From Eucalyptus grandis (Eukaryota; Streptophyta; Magnoliopsida; Myrtales; Myrtaceae): DNA of 64,000 bases. The DNA lies in assembly GCF_016545825.1 (NCBI RefSeq), contig NC_052612.1:682001-746000 (forward strand), given 5' to 3'. A program made the translations under genes and the position numbers. Numbering within the stretch: position 1 is the stretch's first letter; each line of letters begins with the position of its first letter. Positions 48,113-59,165 of the stretch are shown piece after piece. The notes under the pieces are model-generated. The model ran no database searches and was not told the origin of the DNA. It saw only the letters and a list, made by a program, of their open reading frames with translations.

Positions 48113-49029
48113 TTACGCAATCCATATTAGAGGGAGCTAACAAAATATCCGATTGCATTAAGGAACAATTATCTTTTCATGTTTGGTTGGGGGGAGGAGA
48201 TAAGAGAGAGAAAGAAGTTAGGCAAGCATCTTGAAAATTGATGAACCGGATATTTCTAAAGCTATTCCAAGTAGCTTTGCTCATTTTTCTATATTCCACC
48301 CCCATCCTCGTTCTATTATTCTCCGCTTTCTACTGATCCTTTCACTTGTTTTGCACGCCGGGCCCAGCTAATTCGTTTTCAATTTGATAGGTGAAAATTA
48401 TATAGCAGTACCATGCACAAGTACAATGATAAATGTCTCATTAACTTAGAAAATTCTTTGATGTACGACTAGTTTGGTAAGATATCCAACTAATTCACTA
48501 CAGGTTAGGTTTTGACCTGATAATATTTATTTTTCAACCATTCTTTAATGTTTTTGCAATGGATAAAGTACGTCACATTGTGCCATGACCTATAAATTTA
48601 TTTTTCAATCAGTCAAAGTATTTTTCTTTTTTTATTCGTCTCTGTTAAGTAAGAGTTTGCCTATAGAAAATGTGGAAAAACCATAACGATCTAGCCAAAG
48701 AAATTTGCATTTATTAGTAACTACTTGCAGATGTAGTTATTCGTTCCATGGGATCAATATACAATACTCGGTAGGCATAAATTCTTGATGCATTTGTTAC
48801 TACGATGCTAAGTTCTCATTTCTCCATGTAAATGTATGTATTATCTCATCCAAGTAGAAATGAATAGATGTTCCGGTAAATATAACAAGGGTTTAAATTT
48901 CTTAGTGATTTACCTTTGAAACCCCGCAAGGCTCTTTTTAAGTTTGAGCACCACCAAACTTTCTTTTTCAAACAGTCGTGTGATGTTCCGGGGATAAGTT
49001 TTTATGCATCTCAACCGGTCCCTCCCTAC

Positions 49030-49368
49030 ACAATCAAGGGTTCACTCCCGATATTGGCCTGGTGTAATTTTACTATTGAAGAAATGCCAATGCGACTGAA
49101 GATAGGACCACCAAAAGGGGAATTGAATGTAAAATCACAACCACACACTGGTCGGACTGTGGCACCCCGAACCCTTCGTAGGTCGCCACCAGCGCCAATG
49201 TTACACCTTATTGGATGTAAAAATTCATCGACACTTTTTTTTTTTTCACACGGTCCCAACGCGACCAGCAAATTTAAACATCACACTCTCCCCCTACCAA
49301 CCAAACAATCGGACAATCAAGGATATTGGCTACGATGAAGATAGGACCACCAAAAGGGAATTGAATGT
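49030..49368. repeat. Direct repeats flanking about 200 bp
   Basis: GAAGATAGGACCACCAAAAG followed by (G)GGAATTGAATGT occurs at 49098-49130 and 49337-49368. An upstream match (ACAATCAAGG ... GATATTGGC) extends both copies. The intervening segment includes TGTGGCACCCCGAACCCTTC. This could be the trace of an insertion or an LTR-type remnant. Confidence 0.55.
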
Positions 49369-50553
49369 TGGCCCTCGGGCAAGGTGGCGGAAGCTTTTTA
49401 TAAAGTCGATGGAGCCTCTTCCCAAACCCGCCTGGCTTCCATCCCTAAAGCCATTAGATCAAGTGGGCTAACATAGACGTGAAAGTACCTAATGATTTTT
49501 TGTGAGATGGTTGGTTTCTCTTTCACTCGAAAGAAATTGCGGCCGTTGCCGCCGCCGCCCCCACGACAAGGTGGTTGGCTCATGTTACTTTTCTTTTTTT
49601 TTGGGTCGAATTTTGGCTCATATTACTTGAGTGTTAGAAAATGTTGAATTGAATGTTTGTCTGCATATGTTGTATTATTGATATTCCAAATTTCATATGT
49701 GGTTACATTAAGTGTAGCCTCGGCAATATAAAAAGTGATAAATATATTAGAAATTTTAAAATCTATCACCAAACTACAATTAAATTCTAAAACTTTCATA
49801 TGGTATAACGGAGTCCTAAAGTTTTAAAACTCAATTACACTTTTATGAATTATTTTTTTAAAGCTTGATTATACTTTTTGAAAGTTTTTTAATTTATTTA
49901 TATTTTCGTGAAAAATTTAACAATTTATAATACATTTATTCCCATAAAATACTCAAAAAGTAAATCAACCATTGAAAACACAAAAAAGTATGAATAGCTT
50001 CACGACATCACATTGTTCTTGAAAATCCTAATCAAGTCGATCTCATGCTTGAAAAGTCGAGCTAATTAAATCAAGCATGCGCGAGAACCACTAAAGTAAT
50101 GACGACCAAAGTGGTCGGCCTAGTACAAAGGTCGACCGTTCTTCACCAGATTACTAATTCAATTCACATCGCGAACAAATTTCTCAAAATGAGGATTTTG
50201 TATTGTCTAATTACGAGGCGTATCTGCAGCATGCCTAGTATGGAGGGGTTTTTCGACTTCTAGAGACGCGAGATGGTCATGATTGAATCCGAACGTGATG
50301 CTTCGATGGTGTGCGAAACTTTACAATGATGGATGATGTCGGACCGGGGTTGTCCGACGGCGGTCGCTCTCCCCGCGCCAATTGGAGGAAAATGGGGACA
50401 GCGAAAACGGCGATTTAAGCACGGCACGAGGAGGAGCACGGGAAGTAGTTGAGCTACCACTCCAGTTTCTTCGGCACAAAACGAAAGCCCCGCCGCACTC
50501 CACCGTCTTCCTCCGCCCATTACTCCCTCCGTCGCCGACCGTCGGGGGAAACG

Positions 50554-53500
50554 ATGCTAGCGATTCGATCGGCGTTCCGCGGCGGCGCGAGGCCCGTCTC
50601 CGCCTCTTCCTCCTCGTCTCTCCTCTTCACTCTCGGCTACTCCTCTTTCTTTCCTTCTCCTCCGTCGCCGTCGTCGTCGTCGGCGGCCGCGGTTCACGCC
50701 GACAGGACCATCATCGAGGGCCCCCGGAACGACTGGTCCCGCGACGAGATCAAGTCCATCTACGACTCCCCCGTCCTCGATCTCCTCTTCCACGGGGTCG
50801 GTTCCTCTTCTTGCCTCTCCTTCTCGTTTCTACTCTTTTCGCCCCCTTCTCTCGATTAGTGTAGGGGGAGAGAGGGTTTGCAAATGCACGTTTGATTCGT
50901 TCAGTTCGGTTTCGTGCTCTGACCAAGTGTTGAACTTTGCTGGCGGAGTCTTTGACATGTGGAAGACTTTGCGTGATGCGTATATTGTCCTTGTCTCTTG
51001 TTCGAAAGGAATTAATTCTAATGGGGAACGGCTTTTATGAGTTTTTGGGGGCTAAAGTTTGTGCTTTTTGGTCAGGCTCAAGTCCACAGGCATGCCCATA
51101 ACTTCAGGGAAGTGCAGCAGTGCACTCTGCTGTCCATCAAGACAGGTGGGTGCAGCGAGGATTGTTCCTACTGTCCGCAGTCCTCCAGATACAGCACCGG
51201 GTTGAAAGCCCAGAAGCTCATGACCAAGGATGATGTCCTTCAGGCAGCTCAAAGGGTATTTCCTCTGGACTACTTCATGGTCATGTTGATTCCTCTCTTT
51301 TATCACCTGTCCGAGGCGCTAGCGCCGCTTTTTATCCTTTAATGCTACTTGGTTTGAAAGCAAATCATTCCTCTTCTGGGTGATCTTAACCGGTGTAGTA
51401 TTTCAGGCCAAGGAGGCTGGTAGCACCCGCTTTTGCATGGGAGCTGCCTGGAGAGATACCGTAGGCAGGAAAACTAATTTCGGCCAGATCCTTGAGTATG
51501 TGAAGGAAATAAGGTAATATTTTCAAGTTGTCATGTAAAAGCATTGGGAATATCCAAATTCCAAATGATTCCATTCCTCTTTTATAGTGAAGTAAGTTAG
51601 CATTTCATAATCATGACATAAAATAGCAGGATGACTACTCCTCGAGACAAGCCTAGCCTAGATCAATTCCAAATCTCAGAGTTTCTTATTAGAGGAGCAG
51701 TGGGTTGTTCAAGTACTGCCCTTTGGGCATAGGGATTTCAGCTTATGTTGCATATTGTTGGTGGAGCTGTAGTTCTCCTTTGTTCTTAAAATATATGCAA
51801 TGCAAAGCATCCTACTCAACGAGAGATTTGAAAAAGAAAACAACAAAAGCATTTTCCGTCTAGCTGCTTCTCTCAGCATGATATAAGCATAAGAAATTGC
51901 TCTACATTGTTGCGGATCTCTTGCTTTCTTGCGAATTTAGGAACTGTTGCTGTTGGATTTCACCATGTGTCTTGCAACTGTGCATGCAGTTTCCTGTTTG
52001 TTATTCATGCTCTTTGCCCTACAAAAAAGTCCATCTCAGCCAAAATCATTAATGTTTATTTATTTTGAACTCGAAACCTTGAGATCCAGTTTGATAATAC
52101 GTTCCTTGAAAGTTTCATTCTGACATCAATTAGTCACTCAGCCCTCTTTTCCTTTTTCCTTTTAGCCTAAGAGTTTATGACAAGTAACCTCGCCTTAGTT
52201 GGTAAACTCAGCCTTACCGTGTGAAATTGAGGTATCTTCAACAATGTGATGTGATGCATATTTGATGTATATCTGAGTGATTCAAATATAATTTCTCAGA
52301 TTACTTTTGGTCTGCTGCTTTATCTGTCTTCCTGATTACAACCATGTTCTCCATCATGTCATGATTGGTGGACTAGAATTATGCATAGGCTGAGTTCGAG
52401 TGACTTTTGGTAATTATCAATGATCTAGAGTACAAAAGTTGTTGTGGAAAATTGAGTATTAACCATGTACCTTCTGGAAATTTACTGTTCCTTTTAGCTA
52501 TCCTATCATTTCATGATTGATGGACTAGAAATATGCATAGGATGAGTCTTGATTGACTTTTGGTTATTATCTCCATATGCATCTCATCTTGACCACCGTT
52601 GCTAAAGCTTAATTGAGCTTTGGAATGCCTCGAAGCTGTCTATTACACATTTCCAGCCACAACAGTCCATATTGGTTGACATTAGTTGGCCAATCTTTTG
52701 CCACTCGTCTTGACAATCCATTATTAGCTGCTGATAGTTAAAAGTGTCATAAATGAAGATAGATGCCAATAGTTTGGTATGTTCAAGACCACTGTAGCAA
52801 ATTTAATCATGTTACGAAGTGCTACCTTGGCCTTGGCAAACTTTTTCTCTTGGCTGCATTATGCATTCTAGCCAAATTTGTTTCCCACAGATCTGGCTGT
52901 CCCTTGTTTTATAGGTGTCTCTCACTCCTTTTCCCGAATTATACTCTTAGCAACTCCTATGTTTGAAGCGAAAAGGTTTTCTAACTAGCTCATGGCTTAC
53001 AAATGTCTGGAAAAAGCTCTATTGCTATTTCCCAAGGCAATCCACATTGGTGTAATGGAAGTGAGGGTCCTACGTTCTAACAACCCATGTTTTACTTGCG
53101 TGCATGGGCCATGCATGATTGCATCTGAATAATCTCAAAAGTCAGAATTTGTCATCTTTTTTTACTTTGTCGTTCATTTTTCATCTATGTACTTCTTTTC
53201 TTGCTAACATTTCTTTCTCTTTAAAAGTTTGACCTAGCTACATGTTATTGAGCAGGGAGATGGGGATGGAGGTATGCTGCACCTTGGGCATGCTAGAAAA
53301 GCAGCAAGCCATTGAACTCAAGAATGCTGGCCTGACTGCGTATAACCACAATCTCGATACCTCAAGAGAATATTATCCAAATATAATCACCACAAGAACT
53401 TATGATGAGCGGTTGAAAACCCTCGAGCATGTCCGCGATGCAGGGATTAATGTGTGCTCTGGTATGCTCTCACTACAGATTATTACTATCAGGATAGATT

Positions 53501-55438
53501 CTTTGTAGTGCAAAATGTAGCGTAATCAGAAGGCTGTCTTGTTTTAGTGGAACTTTTGTCTGTATTTAACAAAATTGTTCATATTTCTGAAGTTCTACTG
53601 AGGATCTGACCTATCTGAGGAATATGGAGAACAGTCTGGAGCATTTTAGGGAAAAATAATTCAAATTGATGTTTAGCATTAAAAGCTTGTTTGTACTCTC
53701 AACTACAGTGTAGATAAGGGAGACTTTCTTTCTTAATATTTAATCTCACGCCAATTTAGTAGCGAGTTCAGTTAAAAGGCATGACAAAAAACATATAAGC
53801 AGTTTGGATCGCTAGAGTTACTCCAGCTGCCAGTAGCTGCTTTAAGGAGATTACACTCTCTCTCTTGGCATGATTAACTTGAGTAGCAATTCTGGTTGGT
53901 GCTTTTCTTACCAATTCGTCCAGTCCTTTTCTTCTGGCTTTCTGAAGTAATTGTAGCTCTTAGATGTTTGGTCCCATTCCACACAGTTCACTGATGTTAT
54001 TCATTCTTCACCTGCAGCCAAGTGTAAACCATCTTTCTCAATCACCTAAAGAGCATGAGTTTTTTGTTATTTCATGGTTTTGACCTTAGATTTTTTTTTC
54101 TTTTGCCCCAAGTCTCCATTTTCTTCAATCATTGATGTTACTGGTGTTAGCTTTGCAAGTATTAACCCACTGGGTATTCTCTGGTACATTTTTCTGAAGT
54201 CTCTAAGGTGATGGAAAAATTAATGTATTTTAAATAGTCAATGATGATATTTAACAGGAGTGTTTTAGACTGGGCTTCACCTCTCGACGGCTGTAACATA
54301 TAAGGACAACTCTTCTCAAGAAACTTCTAGTAATAAATTCAATGATTTGTAAGATCAAGTCGAAACTCCTTTTTAACTTTTAAATATACAGGAGGAATAA
54401 TTGGGCTTGGAGAAGCAGAGGAGGACCGGGTTGGTTTGCTGCATACTTTGGCAACCCTGCCAACACATCCAGAGAGTGTCCCCATTAATGCGCTGATTGC
54501 TGTGAAAGGCACACCTCTACAAGATCAGAAGGTAAACTGATTTTCCTTGGTAATAAATTAGTAAATCGGATGCCCGAGCAATTTTTAATCAGTAACAGCT
54601 TCTTTAGGCAGATCGTTGTTGCCCCCTTTTTCTTCTTTTCCTTATCTTTCTTCTTAATATATGAATCATGTTCTATTGAATCTTCACCTTGCATTGCTGT
54701 CTGAGATTTCATGGACGTAGATGTTCGCTGATAAAGACTTGGTATGAAAAATGACAGAAGAAAAAAAGAAATTGGGCAAAAACAACTTTTAACATGTCAA
54801 TGGAAACTAGTTGGGATTGAAAATGTCCCGGTATTGTGTGAAAATGTTTTATCAGGAGCTATATTTTCTATAGGGAAAAGACATGGGAAATTTTAGTAGA
54901 TTTGCAGAATGATCTCTGACAAATTTCAAACGATTGGAAAATGCCACTATTAATCGCACAACAGAATTTAACAAGCACGCATACATTAATGAGTGGAGAT
55001 CACCAATTGTCTTATCAGTTTATTTTTTATGAATCAATAGCATGAATAATGAGGTTACCATGCATCTGTTAGATTTCGTTAGGAGATTTGTCTTGAAAAA
55101 AGACATCTCACTTTTATATCTGCTTTTAGCCAGTTGAAATATGGGAGATGATAAGGATGATTGCCACTGCGAGGATAGTCATGCCAAAAGCAATGGTACG
55201 GTTATCTGCCGGCAGAGTCCGTTTCTCTGTGCCAGAGCAGGCGCTATGCTTTCTGGCCGGTGCGAATTCCATTTTCACAGGCGAGAAGCTTCTAACAACT
55301 CCTAACAATGATTTTGATGCGGATCAACTCATGTTCAAGATGCTGGGACTAATTCCAAAGGCTCCAAGTTTTGACGATGATGGCGCAAAGCATGATGCAG
55401 CAGAGCATTGTGAGGAAGCCATTTCAAGTTCTGGTTGA
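50554..55438 (+). CDS. BIO2: Biotin synthase, mitochondrial
   Basis: A radical-SAM enzyme that inserts sulfur into dethiobiotin, the last step of biotin synthesis; in plants it acts in mitochondria. Exons 50554-50796, 51076-51255, 51407-51513, 53256-53461, 54392-54531 and 55130-55438 join to 1185 nt, 394 aa. The basic/Ser-rich start [20 protein letters not shown] suits a mitochondrial presequence. The [4Fe-4S]/SAM motif [16 protein letters not shown] supplies C107, C111 and C114. Further conserved cysteines are C151 ([10 protein letters not shown]), the CC pair at about 184-185 (EVCCTLGM) and [22 protein letters not shown] carries the arginine that helps hold the [2Fe-2S] cluster, and [16 protein letters not shown] is the usual late motif. 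Intron 3 is 1.7 kb and contains a small duplication. The first exon frame is open upstream but the first in-frame ATG is 50554. Confidence 0.97.
52360..52570. repeat. Diverged direct repeat in BIO2 intron 3
   Basis: TCATGATTGGTGGACTAGAA at 52360 recurs as TCATGATTGATGGACTAGAA at 52511. Both continue with ATGCATAGG.TGAGT and TTGACTTTTGGT-like sequence, each about 55 bases. Confidence 0.75.
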
Positions 55439-56420
55439 GGTTATCTGGATTGGTCAAAAGAGGAAATAAATCATGATGGGTAAGCCTCAACTGGAGGTTT
55501 GTCTGTTCAATTCAGTGAACTGAGAAAATTTCCTGCTAACTTTGTATTCACCAATTAGTTGGGTAACATGGAGCTTCATGCACTAAATTCATGGGTTATG
55601 GATTGGATTTACTTATTGTTAATTAGTCAAGAATGATCAAATTAATGTTCTGCTGTTGGCTGCATGGAATGACAGACGCAGATTGCACGCAGGCTCCATG
55701 TTGCAGCCTGTTTACTTTGAGCCAGCACAAGCAAGGATTGCCACCACCCGGGTAATGCAAAAATCATCTTTCATACTTTCATGGAGGGTTTCTTTGCTTT
55801 AATGAAACTTAAAACCCCTCATAAGTCTTTTTTTTTTTTTTTGGTCGATGAGCGCCCCTGGGGACTTGTCAATACGCATGAACAGAGCAGTTTCCTTGTG
55901 GACTGCTCACTAGTGTCCTGGAGGGGCATTCCATTAAGAAAATGCAGAAAGCAAGGCGCCCGTGAGTTTTGGTTGTCGAGTGCTCTGTCCTCATTACGAA
56001 TTGGTCGTGCAAATGTAGAGTCCGTGCCAAGATGGAGTATCGGGTACTCATCAGTCATCTCCAACGTTTGATCATGAACATGGTTGGCTAATTCTGCGAA
56101 ACTTATGAATTAGTAGCGTTTAGAATTCAAAGCAAACAGACAAGACGTGGCGCGCAATTTTCGTGTGCTATATATAATTGAGAATTCCAATTTTTGTGTT
56201 TTTTTTGTTTTTTTTTGCCTTTTTTGCGAGGGAGCCGGCGGAACTAATCGTATATTAGGTAATACTTTTATTTAAGTTTAGAAAACCAGGAAAATTTTCA
56301 AATTTGTTAAATGGCCTTGAGACCTCATGCATCTATATTTCAGTATTCGGGTTGTCTACTATTAAATGGAAAATCCATCTCAAATGCTAAGAAGGGCATA
56401 ACATTTTAAAAGAAAGGAAA
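55439..56420. other. BIO2 3' region and start of spacer
   Basis: Probably the BIO2 3' untranslated region to about 55770, then AT-rich spacer with T-runs. No gene recognised. Confidence 0.45.
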
Positions 56421-56421
56421 A

Positions 56422-57335
56422 TGTCACGTCCTCGTTGGGTATCCGCCAAACCCGAAAGGGTTAAGGGACCCACAGGATCCCCGCGATGATGCCGTGGGTG
56501 AAACATCCTGGACGCATTACGAAAAGTAGCTCTGGGTGGCCTAGATCTCATATTTAAGAACTTAGTGCGTTGGGGACGCAATGCAATCAAATCGGAAGTT
56601 GACTTCTGAAGAAAGAAGCATATAATTAATTTTCTTTTCTCTTGACCTCGAGGTTGATGCGCCAACCTACACCCTATCACAGCTCGCATATTCCTTCTTT
56701 GAACTGGGTCCGCCCTCTCGGTCTCGATCGGGCATGTGCCCGAACCGATGATTTGTTTTTAAATGAAGGAGTTTTTCGATATTCTTTAATATTGTAAACG
56801 GATTGGATAGACTTTCATCTACCGATCAATTCCAGCACTGCCGAAGATAGGACGGTCATGAGATAGAGGATGATTGCATCCATGAAATTACCCTTATTCG
56901 TGATAGTTTATCGATGAAAGAATCTGTTCTGTACAAAATATTGAGCTCAAGTTATGCCACGGCCAAACCCCTGACCAGTTTGTTTTGGGCACTTCACGGG
57001 GCAAGAAATTAACTTTTTACATTATAAGCCTTTTCAATTAAAAATTACAGCTGGGTTTTGGTGATTCTATGCAGTGATGATGCCGAGGAACGTTGGACTT
57101 AGGTGTGCTCCACCCATTGGCAAATCATAGCTATGTGATGAACCGCTATTCATTCAATTTTGATGCTGAGACATGTCCATTCTTGTAAAATGAGAATGCC
57201 CTTTTGTGCTTTGCTGTTCTATTTTACTAATTGGGATTTGTTTTGTTTTGTACTTTTTATATATTATATGGAAATATGGATAAAATGTTTACGAAAAGGA
57301 ATGGGCTGACCATAAGCCCCGGCACTGAATAATTT
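56422..57335. mobile_element. Probable LTR-retrotransposon fragment (left direct-repeat copy from 56654)
   Basis: Starts TGTCACGTCCTCG, similar to the TGTCAC starts of many plant Gypsy LTRs. From about 56654 it is clearly related to 58173-58845, with shared words such as CATCTACCGATCAATTC, ACGGTCATGAGATA and TTAACTTTTTACATTATAAG. No retrotransposon protein remains between the copies. LTR origin is inference; the duplication itself is visible. Confidence 0.5.
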
Positions 57336-57346
57336 ACAAGTGTCAT

Positions 57347-57472
57347 CCTGACGCCACACGACGTGGTCTTGATACACAAGGAAATGAATTTCAAAGAATT
57401 AGGCAAGAATCCACTACTGTTGCTCTTGTGGTTGGTGAAACTACCGTTGGCCTCGGCGCCGTAGCTCTTCAT
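57347..57472 (-). pseudogene. ATG18-like (autophagy WD40/PROPPIN) N-terminal gene fragment
   Basis: Minus-strand reading gives MKSYGAEANGSFTNHKSNSS then GFLPNSLKFIS.CIKT.S.GVR, which matches the N-terminal signature of plant ATG18g/h proteins (MKSN..., FLPNSLKFISSCIKTASSGVR). After GVR the similarity stops abruptly (MTLVNYSVPGL). None of the WD40 repeats or the FRRG lipid-binding motif are present, so this is a captured or duplicated fragment and not a gene. The match is from memory of the family and needs a search. Confidence 0.55.
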
Positions 57473-57797
57473 AATCAGACTGGCGGGGCCTCGGTTGTTG
57501 CTGCCGGTGACTGGGGAGCTGCCGGAAGCGCAATCGCTCGGGACATAAAGGTCACAGCCGTCCAATTACCTGAGGATTGAATGGGGGTGGCAGTCGGAGG
57601 TGGTGTGCCGGCCTTGCTATCGTGGTGGTGGTGGTGGTTGTGGTTAGTGCTTTGACCTTTAACCAAGATGGTTCCTTTCTGGTCAAGCGAGGGCTTGGCC
57701 ACCTTCGTCGGCCCCAAGTGATGTCTGTGACCTCGCTCAGGATTAGCAAGGGCCGTCAAGCCCTCACTTGGCCAAATTCGGTGCGGGTGTTGCAGCC

Positions 57798-57847
57798 CTC
57801 ACCAACTTTGTGTGAGGGCTCACATCCCCTCACCCAAAGTTGGTGAG
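57798..57847. repeat. Near-perfect inverted repeat (21-bp arms, 8-bp loop)
   Basis: The arms at 57798-57818 and 57827-57847 pair at 20 of 21 positions: CTCACCAACTTTG plus TGTGAGGG against the reverse of CCCTCACC plus CAAAGTTGGTGAG. The next 300 bases are A-rich, with words typical of plant repeat ends (GACTCAATTGATAAAA). Likely part of a repeat element. Confidence 0.8.
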
Positions 57848-58172
57848 CGGCACGACACCCTCGCTTGTGGCTGGCGATGGTTGGTTGGCCACCCTTGCTA
57901 GCCCTCCTCCAAAACCCAAAGAAAAAAAAAAAGCAAAGAAAATGAAAAAGAAGAAAAAAAATTATAAAAATTTGAATAATTATTTTAAATTTATTTTAAA
58001 ATGTTTACATTAGCACTAGGCATCAACATTAATAAATTCGGCCAAAATTTGCCGAATGATTTAATTGACAAAAAGTAAAAAGGTTTAGGACTCAATTGAT
58101 AAAATTAAAATATTTATAACTGAATTGATAAAAGTGCAATTTGTTTAGGATTGTTTGGACAAATTTCTCACT

Positions 58173-58845
58173 TGATGTGCCACCTATATCTTATCATGGG
58201 TCACATATTCCTTCTTCAAACCAGGTTCACCTTCTTGGACTTGATGGGCCTGATGATTTTTATTTTTTATGAGGGGAATTTTATTTGATATTCTTTAATT
58301 TCGCAAACGAGACTAAATAAACACTTTTATCTACCGATCAATTCTAGTATTGCTGAAGACAAGAACGGTCATGAGATAAAGATCGCACTCATGAAGCGAC
58401 ATTGGTTTTCGTTACCCTTATAAGAGATAGTCAATCAATGAAAGGATCCATTTTGTACTAAATCACAAGCTCGGGCTATGCCAAAAGCAAATCCCTGATC
58501 AGCTTATGTCAAGTACTTTGCGAGGTGCAGGGGTTAACTTTTTACATTATAAGCCTTTTCGATCACAAATTATAGTTTATTTTTGTTGTTTTTATGCTGT
58601 GATGGTATTGGTGAGATCGAACTTAGGTTTGCACTATCTATTGGCAACCCATAGCTACGTGATCAATCACCATTCGTTCAAATTTTGATGTCGAGACACA
58701 TCAGTTCTTGTAAAATGAGTTGTTGTTCTATTTTGCTAATTAGGATTTGTTTTGATTTGAACTTTTTGTGCATTATCTTCAAATATGGATAAAATACTTT
58801 AGAAGAAAAAGGAAATGGGCTCCTGTGCCGTTGTGAATTGTCTTT
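58173..58845. repeat. Right copy of the 56.65-kb direct repeat, just upstream of GPX
   Basis: Alignable to 56654-57335 along its whole length with many substitutions and small indels. It ends about 320 bases before the GPX start codon, so it probably abuts or forms part of the GPX promoter. Confidence 0.75.
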
Positions 58846-59061
58846 CAGCCGCTCACCTACCGCCTTCGTTCACATTGAATTCTGAAAAACCGACAGGACA
58901 CCCTCGTCTTCTCCGCATTCATTGACGATGTCCAGATTCTCTTCCCCATTAGGCAGTCGCTTTGAAGACCGGGATTGCGGATCCCGGGCCGCATCGCAAC
59001 CTTTCATTCTAGTGAAAAGTCCGCATCTTTGAACGCTTGTATTGCGCCTCGTCCTTTTCGC

Positions 59062-59112
59062 ATGCAGTGGTTCAAATCCCCAGCTTCTTCCCATTCCTCT
59101 TCGCGCTTCTAG
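59062..59112 (+). other. Short upstream ORF or broken N-terminal extension of GPX
   Basis: ATG 59062 opens a 16-codon frame (MQWFKSPASSHSSSRF, stop). The other frame, which is in phase with the GPX ATG at 59166, reads IPSFFPFLFALLALSVYFF with no ATG of its own. The ATG is two bases out of phase (104 nt), so one extra base, for example in the CCCC run at 59077-59080, would join them. Confidence 0.45.
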
Positions 59113-59165
59113 CTCTCTCCGTCTACTTCTTCAACGCGCATCGACCGGCGTCTCGTGCTCCTGAA

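Larger units (their letters stand above)
46931..50553. other. Divergent spacer between transporter (-) and biotin synthase (+) genes
   Basis: AT-rich with repeat remnants (listed separately). It must hold both promoters, since the genes point away from each other. No conserved coding frame is seen. The last 250 bases are GC-richer and are probably the biotin synthase leader. Confidence 0.5.

Noticed and set aside
50382..50864. 160-codon frame over BIO2 exon 1
   Set aside because: Off-frame reading of the leader and presequence; the BIO2 frame carries the conserved residues.
56387..56689. 100-codon minus-strand frame
   Set aside because: Falls in the LTR-like sequence, has no domain, and is best seen as repeat DNA.
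59040..59085. GGTTCAAATCCCC resembling a tRNA T-arm
   Set aside because: The surrounding sequence does not form acceptor, D or anticodon arms.
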